Notes under the pieces: model-generated
What the model was told of the DNA's origin: nothing
Databases searched by the model: none
The model's input: only the letters and a program-made list of their open reading frames with translations
Part shown: positions 47,950 to 55,708 of the stretch, in pieces
Layout: every line of letters starts with the position of its first letter
Numbering within the stretch: the first letter of the stretch is position 1
Position numbers and translations under genes: made by a program
Source: Corallococcus macrosporus DSM 14697
Lineage (GTDB): Bacteria > Myxococcota > Myxococcia > Myxococcales > Myxococcaceae
Length of the DNA stretch: 64,000 nt
Direction: 5' to 3'
Assembly: GCF_002305895.1 (NCBI RefSeq)
Contig: NZ_CP022203.1
Span: forward strand, 4,628,501-4,692,500

Positions 47950-48402
47950 CTACTCGTTCTGGCCCGGCCCCGCCGGCTCCCCGGAAGACGGTGTGGACGG
48001 CGCCGCCCCCTCCTGGGTGGGAGCACCTGCCGCGCCTTCCTGGGTGGCCATGGCGGCACGCGCCGCGCGCTTGCCCTCTTCGATGAGCTTCTTCACCTTC
48101 TGCCCACCCTTGCGGCCAATCTCCTCGTAGAAGTTCGGCCCGCGGGTGGCCTTCACCCGGTCGCCGCCCTTCTTGCCAATCTCCTCGTAGAACTTGGCGC
48201 CGCGCTCGGCCTTGACCGTCTCGCCGCCTTTTCGGCCAATCTCCTCGTAGAAGGAACGACCGCGCTCGGCCTTCACCGTCGCGCCGCCCTTGCGGCCAAT
48301 GGTCTCGTAGAACTCGCGACCGCGCTCGTTCCGGACCGTCTCTCCACCCTTCCGACCCGCTTCAGCCACCGTCATGCTGCCCTTGTTGTCCTTGTCCGAC
48401 AT
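47950..48402 (-). CDS. KGG-repeat (stress-induced) protein
   Basis: 150 residues, highly charged and soluble. Five consecutive copies of a roughly 20-residue unit occur, with consensus GRKGGxxVKxERGxxFYEEI (GRKGGETVRNERG, GRKGGATVKAERG, GRKGGETVKAERG, GKKGGDRVKATRG, GRKGGQKVKK). This is the KGG motif of GsiB-like general-stress and YciG proteins, related to plant group I LEA hydrophilins that protect against desiccation. The tail is Ala/Pro/Gly-rich. ATG 48402 follows GAGGAGATGGCGAA. In a fruiting myxobacterium a role in spore or desiccation tolerance is plausible but inferred. Confidence 0.85.
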   Translation of the reverse strand: MSDKDNKGSMTVAEAGRKGGETVRNERGREFYETIGRKGGATVKAERGRSFYEEIGRKGGETVKAERGAKFYEEIGKKGGDRVKATRGPNFYEEIGRKGGQKVKKLIEEGKRAARAAMATQEGAAGAPTQEGAAPSTPSSGEPAGPGQNE

Positions 48403-48710
48403 TTCGCCATCTCCTCTCGTGACTGCCCCAGCCCTCGCCTTGGTGCCCCTTGCCTGAAACCTTGGGACGGAAGCGCCCCGATGCAAGCAAGCTCCGTACA
48501 CCGCCAGCCGTTCACGCCGCTTCCGCCACACGAAAACACCAATGATTTCGCGCACTTCGCAACGCCTGCCGAGCTTTCGGACCGGGCAGCGGGCTGCCCG
48601 GCCGGATGCTTTCATGTTGGAAACACCCCACTGCGCATTGCGGATTCCCGAAACCACCTTCACTTTCAGGCCCACGGCGCGGCGGAAGTGGGGCCGCGGG
48701 GAGGAACGGC
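48403..48710. other. Divergent intergenic region with palindrome
   Basis: Separates the leftward KGG gene and the rightward VTT-domain gene. It is AT-richer than the flanks around 48530-48660. It contains a perfect 20-base palindrome at 48582-48601, listed separately. No protein-like frame was found, and no clear -35/-10 pair could be fixed. Confidence 0.5.
48582..48601. promoter_or_regulatory. Perfect 20-bp palindrome, operator candidate
   Basis: CCGGGCAGC-GG-GCTGCCCGG has nine-base perfect arms and a two-base centre. The short centre disfavours an RNA hairpin and favours a protein-binding site. It lies about 180 bases upstream of the KGG gene and 110 bases upstream of the VTT gene, so it could act on either. 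Confidence 0.4.
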
Positions 48711-49466
48711 GTGGCGCAGTCGATGAAGACCTGGCTCCGGGTGTTGGCCCCGATGCTCGCTTCCGTGGGGGGCCTCGTGGCGCTCCGGCTGCTCGGGCCG
48801 GACTTCGTTGATCAGCAACGCCTTGCAGGCTGGTTGGAGCCCCTGGGGAAGTGGGCGCCTATTGCATACATCGGCTTCCTTGCCATCCGGCCCGTGACGC
48901 TGCTTCCGGGTCAGCTCCTCACCGCCGTGGGCGGGATGATGTTCGGCACGCTCGCAGCGACCCTCTATTCACTAACAGGTAGCTTGCTGTCGGGCCTGCT
49001 GCTTTTCGCTGGGGCGCGCAGGCTGGGCACGGGGCTGATGAAGCGCCTGGCGGGCAGTAAGTACCCCGCATTGGTGCGGGCGGCGAAGAAGCATGACTTC
49101 CTCTTCGCCTTCACCGCCTGCATCAACCCGCTGTGTCCCACGGACGTGATGCTCGCGGCGGCCGCGGCGAGCGGCGCGAGGATGGTGCCCACGCTGGCGG
49201 GCGTCATCCTGGGCACCATCCCGGGGACCTTCCTCACCGCGCAGCTCGGCAGTGGCCTGGCCCAGGGCCGCACGGTGATGACCTCGGTCTCCGCCGTGGG
49301 CCTGGTGGTGTCGCTGGTGCTGGGCGTCTTCATCGGCCGGCGCTTCTACAAGGAGCTCAACGGGGACGTCCCGGAGCCCCACGAGGAGCCGCCAACGCCC
49401 GCACCGCAGGCGCCGCGCCCGCTGGCGCCGCGGGACGCCCCCAAGCCCGTGGCCTACCAGCCCTAG
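48711..49466 (+). CDS. TVP38/TMEM64 (VTT/DedA-like) membrane protein
   Basis: About 251 residues. The VTT domain is shown by IGFLAIRPVTLLPGQLLTAVGGMMFGTLAATLYSLTGSLLSGLLLFAGARRLG and CINPLCPTDVMLAAAAASGARMVPTLAGVILGTIPGTFLTAQLGSG, with the re-entrant loop and five to six membrane segments of this family. Members are linked to lipid scrambling or flipping and to membrane homeostasis. GTG 48711 is preferred because GGAGGAA lies five bases ahead; ATG 48723 is an alternative. The C-terminal tail is Pro/Ala-rich. Its TAG overlaps the stop of the convergent patatin gene (CTAG). Confidence 0.83.
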   Translation: MAQSMKTWLRVLAPMLASVGGLVALRLLGPDFVDQQRLAGWLEPLGKWAPIAYIGFLAIRPVTLLPGQLLTAVGGMMFGTLAATLYSLTGSLLSGLLLFAGARRLGTGLMKRLAGSKYPALVRAAKKHDFLFAFTACINPLCPTDVMLAAAAASGARMVPTLAGVILGTIPGTFLTAQLGSGLAQGRTVMTSVSAVGLVVSLVLGVFIGRRFYKELNGDVPEPHEEPPTPAPQAPRPLAPRDAPKPVAYQP

Positions 49467-50407
49467 GCGTGCATGGGCGGCTCCGGGAACAGCTCCACCC
49501 GCCGCTGCACCCGCTCGCCGGGGCCCACCCCGGTGGGCAGGGAGACGGCCCGGGCCACCTCCTCGCCGTGCCGCAGCCGCATCCGGATCACCTCCGGCGC
49601 GAAGTCCAGCATGTCCCCCATGGGGCGTGCGGGCTCGATGACGGTGATGCGGCAATACCGGTAGGGCACCCCGTCCGGGCGCTTCACGGTGAGGCCCGCT
49701 TCATAGGCCTGGCGGACGATGTCGTTGATGCGCACGAAGGCCTCCACGTCATTGAGCAGGATTTCGTTGAGGGTGATGTCGGCGAGGCTGCGCGTGGCCA
49801 CCTCCAACAGGTTGGCTGGCGGCTTCACCCGCTCGATGCGCGACGGTGAGCAGCCGATGACGACGAGCTCCGTCGGGCCGAACTCCAGCGCGTCCCCCAG
49901 GGGCGTGGCGTTGCGCAGGCCTCCATCGACCAGGGCCGAGGCGCCCACCGGCTCCCAGAGGATGGGCAGCGTCGCGCTCTGCCAGACGGCGTCCAGGAAG
50001 TCCCTCGAGTCGCTGGGCACCAGCTCGTAGTTGCCGGACACCAGGGACACGCGCCCCACGTGCGCGGGCACCCGGAAGCGGTGGCCGGCGACGTGCCGCT
50101 GGATCAGCTCCCGCATGGGGGTGTTGTCGTAGAGCCCCAGCTTGCGGAACAGGCCCACGCGCAGGGCGACCAGCGGCCAGGGCAGCTTCCGGTACAGGTC
50201 CGTCTCGCGGAGGTTCAGCCAGATGTCGTTCAGCGCCCGGTAGGCGTGCTGGGCCAGCAGCGCGGCGTTCAGGGCGCCCACCGACACGCCGAAGATGCGC
50301 TCCCAGCGGAAGCCGTGGACCTCGCGGAGGACGCGCTCGGCGCCGACGTGAAAGGCTCCCTTGGCGCCACCGCCGGACAGAACGAGCGTTGCGGGACGAT
50401 CCTTCAT
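49463..50407 (-). CDS. Patatin-like phospholipase
   Basis: 314 residues. LVLSGGGAKGAFHVGAERVL gives the oxyanion glycine loop, IFGVSVGALNAALLA the nucleophile Ser42, and ALVDGGLRNATP the catalytic Asp161, the complete Ser-Asp dyad of patatins. There is no signal peptide, so it is probably cytoplasmic or membrane-associated on the inner face. It hydrolyses acyl chains from lipids; the specific lipid is unknown. ATG 50407 follows AGGAGGCGTGCC. Divergent from the NTF2-like gene. Confidence 0.88.
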   Translation of the reverse strand: MKDRPATLVLSGGGAKGAFHVGAERVLREVHGFRWERIFGVSVGALNAALLAQHAYRALNDIWLNLRETDLYRKLPWPLVALRVGLFRKLGLYDNTPMRELIQRHVAGHRFRVPAHVGRVSLVSGNYELVPSDSRDFLDAVWQSATLPILWEPVGASALVDGGLRNATPLGDALEFGPTELVVIGCSPSRIERVKPPANLLEVATRSLADITLNEILLNDVEAFVRINDIVRQAYEAGLTVKRPDGVPYRYCRITVIEPARPMGDMLDFAPEVIRMRLRHGEEVARAVSLPTGVGPGERVQRRVELFPEPPMHA

Positions 50408-50594
50408 GGCACGCCTCCTGGGATGGGAACTGGCGAAGATGGATAGGCGCGTGCCAGCGCGGCTGGAATCGCCCCGGGGCGTGGGCCCCTGTCCACCGGC
50501 CCTCGGCGCCCCGGGGCCCCCCGGGCGGCAACTTCCGTGCACCCGCGGCCCCAAGGCTCTCTAGGATGGGCGGATTCCCTCCTCTGGAGCCTCG

Positions 50595-51218
50595 ATGATC
50601 CGCTTGCCTGGCTGTTGTGTGGTGGCGCTGCTGTTCGCGTTCAGTCCGTCCGCGGTCCTGGCCGAGCCCTCCTCCGCCGACGCGGCCACCCATGACGCCT
50701 TGCGTGTCCTCAAGCAGGAGATGCAGGACGCGCTCAACGCCCAGGACCTCGACCGGCTGCTGAGCCACCTGCACCCGGACGTCTCCTTCACCACCATGAA
50801 CAACGACGTGCGCGTGGGGAAGGACGCCATCCGCGCGTACTACGAGGAGATGATGCGCGGCCCCCACCGCATCGTGGACCGCGTCCAGGCGAACTTCGAG
50901 GTGGACGACCTCACCCGCCTGTACGGCGACACCGGCGTCGCGCGGGGCTCGTCCAGAGACCACTACGTCCTCACGGACGGCACGGACATCGTCATCGACG
51001 GCCGGTGGACCTGCACCCTGGTCCGGGAGGGCGACCGTTGGTTGATCGCCGCGTTCCACTACTCCACCAACGTCTTCGACAATCCCCTCCTCACGCGGGT
51101 GAAGCACCTGGCGCTGGCGGGCGTGACGGTCATCGGCCTGGGCGCGCTCCTGGCGGGCGCCGTCATCGGCCGGCGGCTCCGGCGCAGGTCCGCCGGGCCG
51201 GCCCCTCACGCCCCCTGA
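50595..51218 (+). CDS. Exported NTF2-like (SgcJ-type) protein with C-terminal membrane anchor
   Basis: 207 residues. A signal peptide (RLPGCCVVALLFAFSPSAVLAEP) is followed by an NTF2/SnoaL-like domain: LKQEMQDALNAQDLDRLLSHLHPDVSFTTMNNDVRVGKDAIRAYYEEMM and RWTCTLVREGDRWLIAAFHYSTNVF. A single membrane helix (LALAGVTVIGLGALLAGAVIG) and an RRLRRRS tail anchor it. The domain would face the periplasm. No catalytic residues are evident. It runs into the terpenoid-like operon convergently, overlapping the end of the fusion gene by 13 bases. Confidence 0.75.
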   Translation: MIRLPGCCVVALLFAFSPSAVLAEPSSADAATHDALRVLKQEMQDALNAQDLDRLLSHLHPDVSFTTMNNDVRVGKDAIRAYYEEMMRGPHRIVDRVQANFEVDDLTRLYGDTGVARGSSRDHYVLTDGTDIVIDGRWTCTLVREGDRWLIAAFHYSTNVFDNPLLTRVKHLALAGVTVIGLGALLAGAVIGRRLRRRSAGPAPHAP

Positions 51219-52705
51219 AGCCGGCCCGCGGTCGTAGCCCTCAGGAAGGGATGACGCCCGGGCAGGCGCCGGCGCCAGAAGGACTCGATGGAGCGCTGGA
51301 ACAGGCGCAGCAGGGGCAGCCCCGGGCGGCCCTCCAGCGCCGCGAGCTGCCGGGCCGATTCGTCCAGCAAGGCCCTTGCCCGGCCGTACTCCGCCACCAT
51401 CCACGCGCGGCCCGCCTCCGACCCCAGCAGCGCGTCGATGCGCGTGGGGTCCGCGCCTTCCCCCCGGGCCGCCGCCGCGACGGCCGCAGGCACGTTGTAG
51501 AGCCCCTGGGCCAGGTCCTCCCGGAGGTCCCGCATCACCGAGCACCAGGCGAACGCTTCAATCAGCGCGGGCGCGTCCTTGGCGCGGACCTCCGCCCTGG
51601 CGACTTGAAGCATCAGGTCCACGGACAGCCGGAAGGTGTCCCGCTGCTGCGCGCGAAGCGCCTCCTCGTCCCACCACTGCGCTGACTTCACCCGCTCCCG
51701 GTCCTTGCGCATGGTCCGCACGAGCGCGAAGACCTGGGCGCGGGCCGCCTCGTCGTCCAGCCGCTCCAGCAACACGCGCCCCAGGGAGACGGCCGCTCCG
51801 CTGCCCTCCCCTCGCCCGGACTCGAGCTCCACCAGGAGCGCGTCCACCCAGTCGAGCGGCTCACCCTCCACCGCGCGGTCTCCGTCCAGCACGTCGTCCA
51901 CGAGCTGGAGGAAACAGAAGCCCACGCGGGCCACCTGGGCCTGGCGCCACCACCGGCTGAGCGCGTAGCGGTACAGCACCAGGGCAATCAGTCCGTAGCG
52001 CAGGTGACGGCGCGCGAAGCGGTATGACTCCCGGGCGCACAGCGCCTCCACCCGAAGGGCCTCCAGGAAGGACGCGCGGCGCGCCCAGGGGGCCACCCAC
52101 CGCCACGTGCCCCAGGCCAGCAGCGCGCCCGCCACGACGTCCACCAGGTGGTGCTCATGGATGAGCAGCGTGGACGCCGCGATGGCCAGCGCCCACAGGG
52201 CGAACACGGCGCGCCCCAGCGCCCCCGCCCGCTCCGCGTAGGCCAGGGCCGCCATGCACGCGAAGGCCACGTGGAGGGATGGAAGGTAGTTGCGCTCCAG
52301 GTTCATCGTGTCTGCGAGCTGGAACACGTCCGCCCAGGCGCCCTCCACGACGCGCGGAGGCCACGCCACCTCCACCGGCAGCAGCAGGAAGCACACGGCG
52401 GCGAGCGCCGTCTCCGCGCAGAGCGCCAACGCGAAGGGCACCATGTCGCGCCACGTCCGGAAGATGAACAGCGACAGCAGGAGCAGCACGTCCATGCTGA
52501 CGTAGACGAGCGCCCAGGACGGCATGAACGGGATGTGGCGCTCGAAGGGCAGTTCCACCCGGAGGCCGCCTGGATAGAAGCCCGTGAGCCAGCTCGCGCC
52601 GCCGTAGATGGCCAGGAAGAACAGCGCGAAGCCCATGGCCATCGCCGCCGTACGCGGCAGCTCGTCCTTCCGGGGCCAGCCGAACAACGCGGGACGCGGG
52701 CTCAT
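51206..52705 (-). CDS. Fusion of PAP2/Aur1-type phosphatase and squalene/phytoene synthase-like domain
   Basis: 499 residues. Residues 15-205 are polytopic with PAP2 features of the Aur1/PAP2_3 kind: YLPSLHVAF (142-145 PSLH) and LIHEHHLVDV (183-189). Residues about 225-490 are a trans-isoprenyl diphosphate synthase fold: QLVDDVLDGD (Asp270-Asp276) and RDLREDLAQGLYNVP (393-406), the two aspartate-rich motifs of squalene/phytoene synthase. The fusion could condense or dephosphorylate prenyl diphosphates at the membrane. ATG 52705 overlaps the upstream desaturase stop by four bases. Neither product nor reaction is known. Confidence 0.78.
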   Translation of the reverse strand: MSPRPALFGWPRKDELPRTAAMAMGFALFFLAIYGGASWLTGFYPGGLRVELPFERHIPFMPSWALVYVSMDVLLLLSLFIFRTWRDMVPFALALCAETALAAVCFLLLPVEVAWPPRVVEGAWADVFQLADTMNLERNYLPSLHVAFACMAALAYAERAGALGRAVFALWALAIAASTLLIHEHHLVDVVAGALLAWGTWRWVAPWARRASFLEALRVEALCARESYRFARRHLRYGLIALVLYRYALSRWWRQAQVARVGFCFLQLVDDVLDGDRAVEGEPLDWVDALLVELESGRGEGSGAAVSLGRVLLERLDDEAARAQVFALVRTMRKDRERVKSAQWWDEEALRAQQRDTFRLSVDLMLQVARAEVRAKDAPALIEAFAWCSVMRDLREDLAQGLYNVPAAVAAAARGEGADPTRIDALLGSEAGRAWMVAEYGRARALLDESARQLAALEGRPGLPLLRLFQRSIESFWRRRLPGRHPFLRATTAGRLQGA

Positions 52706-53625
52706 CGTTCCTCGGGGGTGGCGGGCAGCGGCCGGGGCCCTCGCCACATGGACAGCCAGATGCGCAGGAAGGAGGGCCGCGTCACGTCCGGGTCCACGTA
52801 GCGGCCCAGGTACAGCCAGGGCACGTGCGGGTGCCGGTGATGGGCGCGGTGGTAATGGTAGTTGAGGAACACCCAGCGCACCGGCGCGGCCACCCGCAGG
52901 TCCCACGCGCCGTCGCGGACGTGAAGCGGCGACCAGGCGTGGTCCGCGTACTGGAGCGCGCTCCAATTGATGGCGAAGGCGGCGTAGCAGAGGCACCACC
53001 CCACCAGGGACAGCTCCAACGCCACCGCGAGGCCGGCTTGAATACACGCGGCCAACACCACCTCCGCGCGAATAGCGGCCCCCGGCACCGACTCCAGGCG
53101 CCCGAGATAGGCGTCGGCGCCCGTCTGCTCGCCATACCGCGTCCCCGTGCCGCGCAGCCGGTGCAGCAGCCCGGGGACGAGCGCGAAGGCCACGGCCCCC
53201 ACGGGGACGAACAGCCAGTAGATCCCGCTGAGAATGGCGTACCACTGCGCCCGCTTGAGGAAGCGGTTGTCCCCGGGACGGAAGTAGTCGAACTGCTCCA
53301 GGTGGGTCCGGTTGTGGCGGTGGTGGTTCAGGTGGAAGGCGCGCTGCATGGTGAAGGACGTGGGGAAGAACGCCGCCGCCACACGGCCGAGCGCGTCGTT
53401 CACCCGCCGCCGGGGATGCAGCACCCCGTGCGTGGCCTCGTGCAGCAGCGAGAACACGGTGTTGTTCACGAAGGAGAAGACCCCCGCCGCCAGCACCTTC
53501 ACGCCGAACCGCTCCGCGTGTGACGCCAGCCACAGACTGCTCGCGCAGGCCGCCATGGCGCAGACCAGGAGCACGGCGTTGAGCGCGGCCGGAATCGGCG
53601 TCTCCCGCCCCTCACCCGCGCTCAT
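52702..53625 (-). CDS. Membrane fatty-acid-desaturase-type enzyme
   Basis: 307 residues with four to five membrane helices. Three histidine boxes for a di-iron centre are visible: HEATH (62-66), HLNHHRHN (98-105) and HYHRAHHRHPHVPW near the C-terminus. This is the FA_desaturase superfamily, which includes desaturases, hydroxylases and carotenoid ketolases. It would act at the inner membrane using oxygen. ATG 53625 lies 14 bases inside the upstream Rieske gene and the stop overlaps the next ATG, so all three genes are coupled. Confidence 0.87.
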   Translation of the reverse strand: MSAGEGRETPIPAALNAVLLVCAMAACASSLWLASHAERFGVKVLAAGVFSFVNNTVFSLLHEATHGVLHPRRRVNDALGRVAAAFFPTSFTMQRAFHLNHHRHNRTHLEQFDYFRPGDNRFLKRAQWYAILSGIYWLFVPVGAVAFALVPGLLHRLRGTGTRYGEQTGADAYLGRLESVPGAAIRAEVVLAACIQAGLAVALELSLVGWCLCYAAFAINWSALQYADHAWSPLHVRDGAWDLRVAAPVRWVFLNYHYHRAHHRHPHVPWLYLGRYVDPDVTRPSFLRIWLSMWRGPRPLPATPEER

Positions 53626-54571
53626 CTTCGGGCGCCTCCGGCAGGCTGGCGGTGAAGTCGAGCACCTGGCGCAACACCGGATCCTCCGCCGCCCCCGCCA
53701 TGTTGAAGCGCATGCCGTCGAGCACCGACAGGTCGCGCCGCAGGAAGGACGTGAACAACCACCGCGACACCTGGAGCGCCAGCCAGTCCACGCCGGGGAG
53801 CCGGCTGCGGCGGGCGGCGTAGGCCAGCCGCACGGACACGCCGTCGCGCGTCGGGTGGAGGCCGGCGAGCAACGCGCTGCGGGTCCGCCCCAGGTCACTC
53901 TCCACCGACAGCAGCGTGCCCCCGTGCAGCGTGAGGGTGACGCCAATGTGATTGCCGGACAGCGACTTCATGACCCGGTCACTGAGGCCCCGCCCCGTGA
54001 CGCGGGACGTGTACCGCACGCGCAGGGTGAACGGATCCGGGCGCTCCACCACGGGCGCGTCCCGCAGCTCCCGGTGATGCACCGTGCGCAGGTGCTCCAG
54101 GTCGAAGGCGTTGGCCACCACGGGCAGCCAGTCGCACTGGACGGTGAAGGGAGCCGACGTGCCCCAGCGCATATCCCCGGTGCCCACCTCGGGCGGAGGA
54201 AAGAGCACCACCGGGCCGTTGAAGACGAGGATGGCGCCGTACCGCTCCACCACCGGGAACGCCCGCTGCGCCGTCTTCCCAGGGCAGGCGCCGCGGCCAT
54301 CGAACCGCCAGTGGTGCAGCGGGCACTGCAGGGAATCCCCCACCACGGTGCCACCGCCCAGGTGCGCGCCCATGTGGGGACAGTGCGCGGCGAGCGCGTG
54401 GACTCCGCCGCTCCGTCCCCGGAAGAGCACCAGCTCCCGCGCGCCCGTGCTCCAGTGGAGCACCTGCCCGGGCCGCAGCGCTCGCGAGGGCCCCACGACG
54501 TGCCACGCGCGGAGGCGTCCCAGTTCGGAAAAACGGACTTGATCCTCGTGCGCGGCGATCTTCACCAGCAT
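53612..54571 (-). CDS. Rieske non-haem iron oxygenase
   Basis: 319 residues. The Rieske [2Fe-2S] ligands are Cys64-Pro-His66 and Cys83-Pro-Leu-His86 in CPHMGAHLGG and CPLHHWRF. The mononuclear iron motif NAFDLEHLRTVH gives Asn154, Asp157, His160 and His165, the N-xx-D-xx-H-x4-H pattern of Rieske oxygenases such as KshA and the Neverland/DAF-36 sterol desaturases. It needs an electron donor that is not encoded here. ATG 54571 has AGG nine bases upstream. It is the first gene of a three-gene operon with a desaturase and a phosphatase/prenyl-synthase fusion. Confidence 0.88.
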   Translation of the reverse strand: MLVKIAAHEDQVRFSELGRLRAWHVVGPSRALRPGQVLHWSTGARELVLFRGRSGGVHALAAHCPHMGAHLGGGTVVGDSLQCPLHHWRFDGRGACPGKTAQRAFPVVERYGAILVFNGPVVLFPPPEVGTGDMRWGTSAPFTVQCDWLPVVANAFDLEHLRTVHHRELRDAPVVERPDPFTLRVRYTSRVTGRGLSDRVMKSLSGNHIGVTLTLHGGTLLSVESDLGRTRSALLAGLHPTRDGVSVRLAYAARRSRLPGVDWLALQVSRWLFTSFLRRDLSVLDGMRFNMAGAAEDPVLRQVLDFTASLPEAPEDERG

Positions 54572-54874
54572 GGTGGAAACCTACTCTGTGCCGCGCCGAA
54601 TTGTTGAGGCACCAAATGGGTCGAGAGCAGGCTGGGCGCTTTCAACCGGTCATCGAAACGGCCCGGGCGACCGCCTTCGGAAGTTGGGCAATGCGCGAGC
54701 CACGGGTAATGCAGCATCCGGAGTAACGTCAGCGCCTGCTCGGTTCGAGATCCGACGTCGAACCATGGGAACCATCGGCTCTGTCCGAGAAGCGTCTCCC
54801 GCATCCATCGAGAAAACAACGGCAGCGCGGCGGAGCGCTGCACCTCAATGAGCATGCCTCCCTGTGCCGACGGG
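54572..54874. other. AT-richer gap between Rieske operon and Toprim gene
   Basis: About 57 percent G+C in the 60 bases from 54601 (34 of 60), against more than 70 percent in nearby operons. It must contain the Rieske operon promoter. A 97-codon minus-strand frame at 54562-54855 (beginning MLIEVQRSAALPLFSRWM) reads into the Rieske start but has no family resemblance, so it is not called. No repeats or att-like ends were found. Confidence 0.45.
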
Positions 54875-55708
54875 TCAAGGACCCGTCAAGTCAATGGGTG
54901 GAAGCGGCGTGGTGGTGGCGTGAGGCGCCGTCGTGAGGGCAGACAGGAACTCCACGAGAGCAGCTATTCGCGGGAGAACGACAGTACTACTCGCGATCCA
55001 TCGATTGTCTTCGATGGTGGCCTGGACAGGCCGACCAGGCTTCAGGATGGCGCTCATCGCCGCCACCACCGCTTTGTGCCGGCCAGCGGGCGCAGACAGG
55101 TCCTTGAGTTCCCCAGACATGAACTCCGGCGCCGCGCGATCGAGGCCATCTACGAACTGCTCCGAATGCGTTCGCAATTTCGGATATGCGACCGCCGCAC
55201 ACTCAAGCAGGAGGTCTTCCAGCGTCCCGGGCAGTCCTCCTCCAGGAAGGACGAACACTCCCGTTCGCGGCTGCCCCGCGACGCCCCCCATCACCGCAGG
55301 GCGCGGATACCCATTGGCAGCGATTGAATCCGCCATTCTCGTGAACCGCTGCTGCGGCGTTTCCTGGGAATCGGCATCAAGCACGACTCCCACTGCATCC
55401 AAATTCACGCCGTCGAGCGCCAACGCTTTCCGGTGCGTCTCCAGTTTTCTGGCCAGTTCACTGATGCCTTGGGAGTTTACGACGGCAACAGTGGTTCCAC
55501 TGGATGGGGCACGGTAGAAAATTGGAGCGGGTACAGCGGGTCGAAGCGACCCGTCATGAGGCCACTTTGTGGGGAGGATGCGCTTCCAAACAGGGTCCAA
55601 CCCTGCTTCCCTGGAGACGTGCTCAAGCCCCAGCGAAAGCTTCAGCAGCCTGGCCAGAAATGCGACGTCATGCACACCTTCGGTCAGCAGGTAGATGCGG
55701 TTGCTCAT
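54875..55708 (-). CDS. Toprim-domain protein (DUF3226-like), partner of the ATPase
   Basis: 277 residues. YLLTEGVHDVAFLARLL provides the conserved Glu10 and Asp14, and AVGVVLDADSQ the Asp111-x-Asp113 pair, the two acidic motifs of a Toprim nuclease/primase fold as in DUF3226 and DUF4435 proteins. GVFVLPGGGLPGTLEDLLLECA is a further DUF3226-like segment. ATG 55708 overlaps the stop of the AAA ATPase by four bases. In PARIS-type defence an ATPase of this class restrains a Toprim (DUF4435) toxin until infection; a similar job is inferred. Base composition is lower than the neighbours (34 of 60 G+C from 55321). Confidence 0.78.
   Translation of the reverse strand: MSNRIYLLTEGVHDVAFLARLLKLSLGLEHVSREAGLDPVWKRILPTKWPHDGSLRPAVPAPIFYRAPSSGTTVAVVNSQGISELARKLETHRKALALDGVNLDAVGVVLDADSQETPQQRFTRMADSIAANGYPRPAVMGGVAGQPRTGVFVLPGGGLPGTLEDLLLECAAVAYPKLRTHSEQFVDGLDRAAPEFMSGELKDLSAPAGRHKAVVAAMSAILKPGRPVQATIEDNRWIASSTVVLPRIAALVEFLSALTTAPHATTTPLPPIDLTGP

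Noticed and set aside
54562-54855. 97-codon minus-strand frame reading into the Rieske start
   Set aside because: No family resemblance or ribosome-binding site; more likely the promoter region of the Rieske operon.
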